This document shows, piece by piece, positions 5,273-6,014 of a stretch of DNA of 6,014 bases. Numbering within the stretch: the stretch's first letter is position 1; each line of letters starts with the position of its first letter. Under the pieces are notes generated by a model that did no database searches, was not told the origin of the DNA, and saw only the letters and a list, made by a program, of their open reading frames with translations. Position numbers and translations under genes: made by a program. This DNA is from Lentimicrobiaceae bacterium (GTDB lineage Bacteria; Bacteroidota; Bacteroidia; Bacteroidales; WCHB1-69): positions 1 through 6,014 of the forward strand of contig WQSU01000163.1 of NCBI GenBank assembly GCA_009787675.1. The letters run 5' to 3'.

Positions 5273-5515
5273 TTGGGCATCATATTTACCTGCGTAGATA
5301 CTGTTCGGATTGATGTCGCATTCGTTATCGCCCCAACAAAGCACACCGTCTTCGATTCTGAATTGCCTAAATAGTTCGAGCGAATAGAACTTTCTAACCA
5401 ATTTCAATGGGCTTGTTTTGAAGAAGTTTTCCAAATCAATCACACGAATAACGTTGTCTTTGAATGTTACTTCAATCAAATAGTCATGCAGATATGTGGC
5501 ATTTGTGATTGTCAT
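5258..5515 (-). CDS. DUF2442 protein, putative partner of DUF4160
   Basis: An 85-residue minus-strand protein with the DUF2442 layout: an N-terminal beta pair (YLIEVTFKDNVIRVIDLENFF, residues 12-32), then PLKLVRKFYSLELFRQFRIEDG, then the family's tryptophan strand GVLCWGDNECDINPNSIYAG (57-76) with W61 and D67. Length is typical. The family is small and often encoded beside DUF4160; the pair has been listed among putative type II toxin-antitoxin systems. Which partner would be toxic is not evident from this sequence. Its ATG overlaps the end of the DUF4160 gene by four bases (ATGA), indicating translational coupling. Its TAG stop uses the same palindromic CTAG that ends the converging yhcG fragment. 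Family assignment is fairly secure; biochemical function is not established from what is visible. Confidence 0.85.
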   Translation of the reverse strand: MTITNATYLHDYLIEVTFKDNVIRVIDLENFFKTSPLKLVRKFYSLELFRQFRIEDGVLCWGDNECDINPNSIYAGKYDAQLEHV

Positions 5516-5811
5516 CTTATTCGTTTTGTGATTTTAATGGGTTTGAGTTTCACGTTTTGTTCAAAAACTTGTTTCCAAGCGTACAAAATTGCGTTTTTGT
5601 TTTCGTTGATAAACAGTTTCAAATCCCTCATTTTCGCTGGGCTGAATTTTCCGTTTATATCTTTGTACTGCACGTCATAGACAATTCCGTTTGTCTCATA
5701 TAATTCAACCTTAACTTCATTGTCGCCATATTTTGCGTGAACGTGAATAGGGTTATGTTCGTCGGAATAGAACCATATTGCAATACCGAGATATTCGTAT
5801 AGCTTTGGCAT
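5512..5811 (-). CDS. DUF4160 protein, first gene of a putative toxin-antitoxin pair
   Basis: A 99-residue protein showing the DUF4160 signature near its start: YLGIAIWFYSDEHNPIHVHA (7-26) followed by KYGD. The conserved cluster H19-N-P-I-H23-V-H25 could bind metal or nucleic acid. The middle contains VKVELYETNGIVYDVQYKD, and a C-terminal helix ends in KMRDLKLFINENKNAILYAW, as expected for the family. Length is slightly over the usual 80-90 residues because of a basic tail (KLKPIKITKRIR). The start ATG has a short leader behind a TATCTTTG -7 element. It overlaps the following DUF2442 gene by four bases, so the two form a two-gene operon. Convergent with the truncated yhcG and divergent from pbpC. 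The toxin-antitoxin role is inferred from the operon form and from the DUF4160/DUF2442 pairing known elsewhere. Confidence 0.88.
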   Translation of the reverse strand: MPKLYEYLGIAIWFYSDEHNPIHVHAKYGDNEVKVELYETNGIVYDVQYKDINGKFSPAKMRDLKLFINENKNAILYAWKQVFEQNVKLKPIKITKRIR

Positions 5812-5831
5812 AATAAGTAGTAATTTTTGTG

Positions 5832-5839
5832 CAAAGATA
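5832..5839 (-). promoter_or_regulatory. Promoter -7 element of the DUF4160-DUF2442 operon
   Basis: Read on the minus strand it is TATCTTTG, matching TAnnTTTG. Transcription would start near 5826, about 15 bases before the DUF4160 ATG. No good -33 TTG is seen at the usual distance. It is one arm of an inverted repeat with the plus-strand -7 element at 5870. Confidence 0.6.
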
Positions 5840-5869
5840 CGAAATTTTTTTCATTTCTGATTTTTTTTG

Positions 5870-5877
5870 TATCTTTG
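5870..5877 (+). promoter_or_regulatory. Promoter -7 element for the right-edge gene (likely pbpC)
   Basis: TATCTTTG on the plus strand, followed by a leader of about 36 bases to the proposed TTG start. The -33 zone is a T-rich run (TTTTTTTC) without a clean TTTG. Because the opposing promoter lies 30 bases away, the two RNA polymerase footprints would overlap. Confidence 0.6.
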
Positions 5878-5919
5878 TAGCAAAAGTAAAACTTTATCTT
5901 AAGGTGAAAAAAAGCCGAT

Positions 5920-6014
5920 TTGAAACTCAAACTAAAAAATATCAGCAAAAAAAAAGCAATCATCCTAGCAGTGATGGTTATTTTGCTTGTAGCCTATATT
6001 TTTTGCCTGCCTCG
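5920..6014 (+). CDS. pbpC: Likely penicillin-binding protein 1C, N-terminus (3' partial)
   Basis: An open frame runs off the right edge. In-frame it is closed upstream by TGA at 5905, and no ATG precedes the hydrophobic segment, so a TTG at 5920 is the best start. The predicted beginning is basic (MKLKLKNISKKK), followed by a single membrane anchor (AIILAVMVILLVAYIFCL) and ending L-P-R at the edge. A short basic cytoplasmic tail, one helix and then FCLPR is what I recall for Bacteroidota penicillin-binding protein 1C, where LPRPLF and a transglycosylase domain follow. Known role: a bifunctional peptidoglycan glycosyltransferase/transpeptidase anchored in the inner membrane. The gene is a classic neighbour of alpha-2-macroglobulin, which stands at the left edge here; that supports the call. 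Only about 32 residues are visible, so the family call depends on the motif and context. A GTG at 5904 opens a different frame that is not membrane-like. Confidence 0.6.
   Translation, partial: MKLKLKNISKKKAIILAVMVILLVAYIFCLP

Noticed and set aside
5655..5963. Minus-strand frame overlapping DUF4160 and its promoter
   Set aside because: It overlaps a confidently assigned DUF4160 gene in another frame and reads through two promoters; its phenylalanine/lysine-rich sequence reflects AT-rich DNA.

Overview
The window reads as a piece of a Bacteroidota chromosome. Protein-coding starts lack Shine-Dalgarno sequences and sit behind A-rich leaders. At least four promoter -7 elements match the Bacteroidota TAnnTTTG form (TACCTTTG twice, TATCTTTG twice). 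The recognisable proteins (bacterial alpha-2-macroglobulin, PIN toxin of the COG1569 type, YhcG/DUF1016, DUF4160 and DUF2442) all have the look of Bacteroidota versions. This placement is inferred from sequence style and remembered family features; no search was run.

Layout. Bases 1-556 are the 3' end of a large alpha-2-macroglobulin (A2M) gene. The extreme right edge (about 5920-6014) holds the start of a gene whose membrane anchor and CLPR motif suggest penicillin-binding protein 1C (pbpC). In many bacteria these two genes are neighbours, so the roughly 5.3 kb between them looks like an AT-rich accessory insertion.

The left half of that insertion (739-3288) has four plus-strand genes in a row: a four-helix membrane protein, a cytoplasmic HELSH zinc-metallopeptidase-like protein, another four-helix membrane protein, and a helical-repeat protein with two C-terminal membrane helices. 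A near-identical 59-bp direct repeat ends exactly on the start codons of the second and third genes, which suggests cassette-like duplication or assembly.

The middle (3379-4729) is a PIN-domain toxin-antitoxin pair with a well-formed promoter and a 4-base ATGA overlap, followed closely by another membrane protein with a C-terminal soluble domain. The right part (4912-5839) has a truncated N-terminal fragment of a YhcG/DUF1016 nuclease gene. It converges with a minus-strand DUF4160-DUF2442 pair (putative second toxin-antitoxin module), and both reading frames terminate in one shared CTAG. The DUF4160-DUF2442 promoter and the likely pbpC promoter face away from each other and form an inverted repeat.

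How the genes work together: the flanks would belong to the cell-envelope A2M/PBP1C system (periplasmic protease trapping plus cell-wall repair). The interior looks like a mobile or fast-turnover island with stabilising or defensive modules (two putative toxin-antitoxin pairs, one nuclease remnant) and small membrane proteins of unknown role. No RNA gene, CRISPR array, transposase or integrase is visible.
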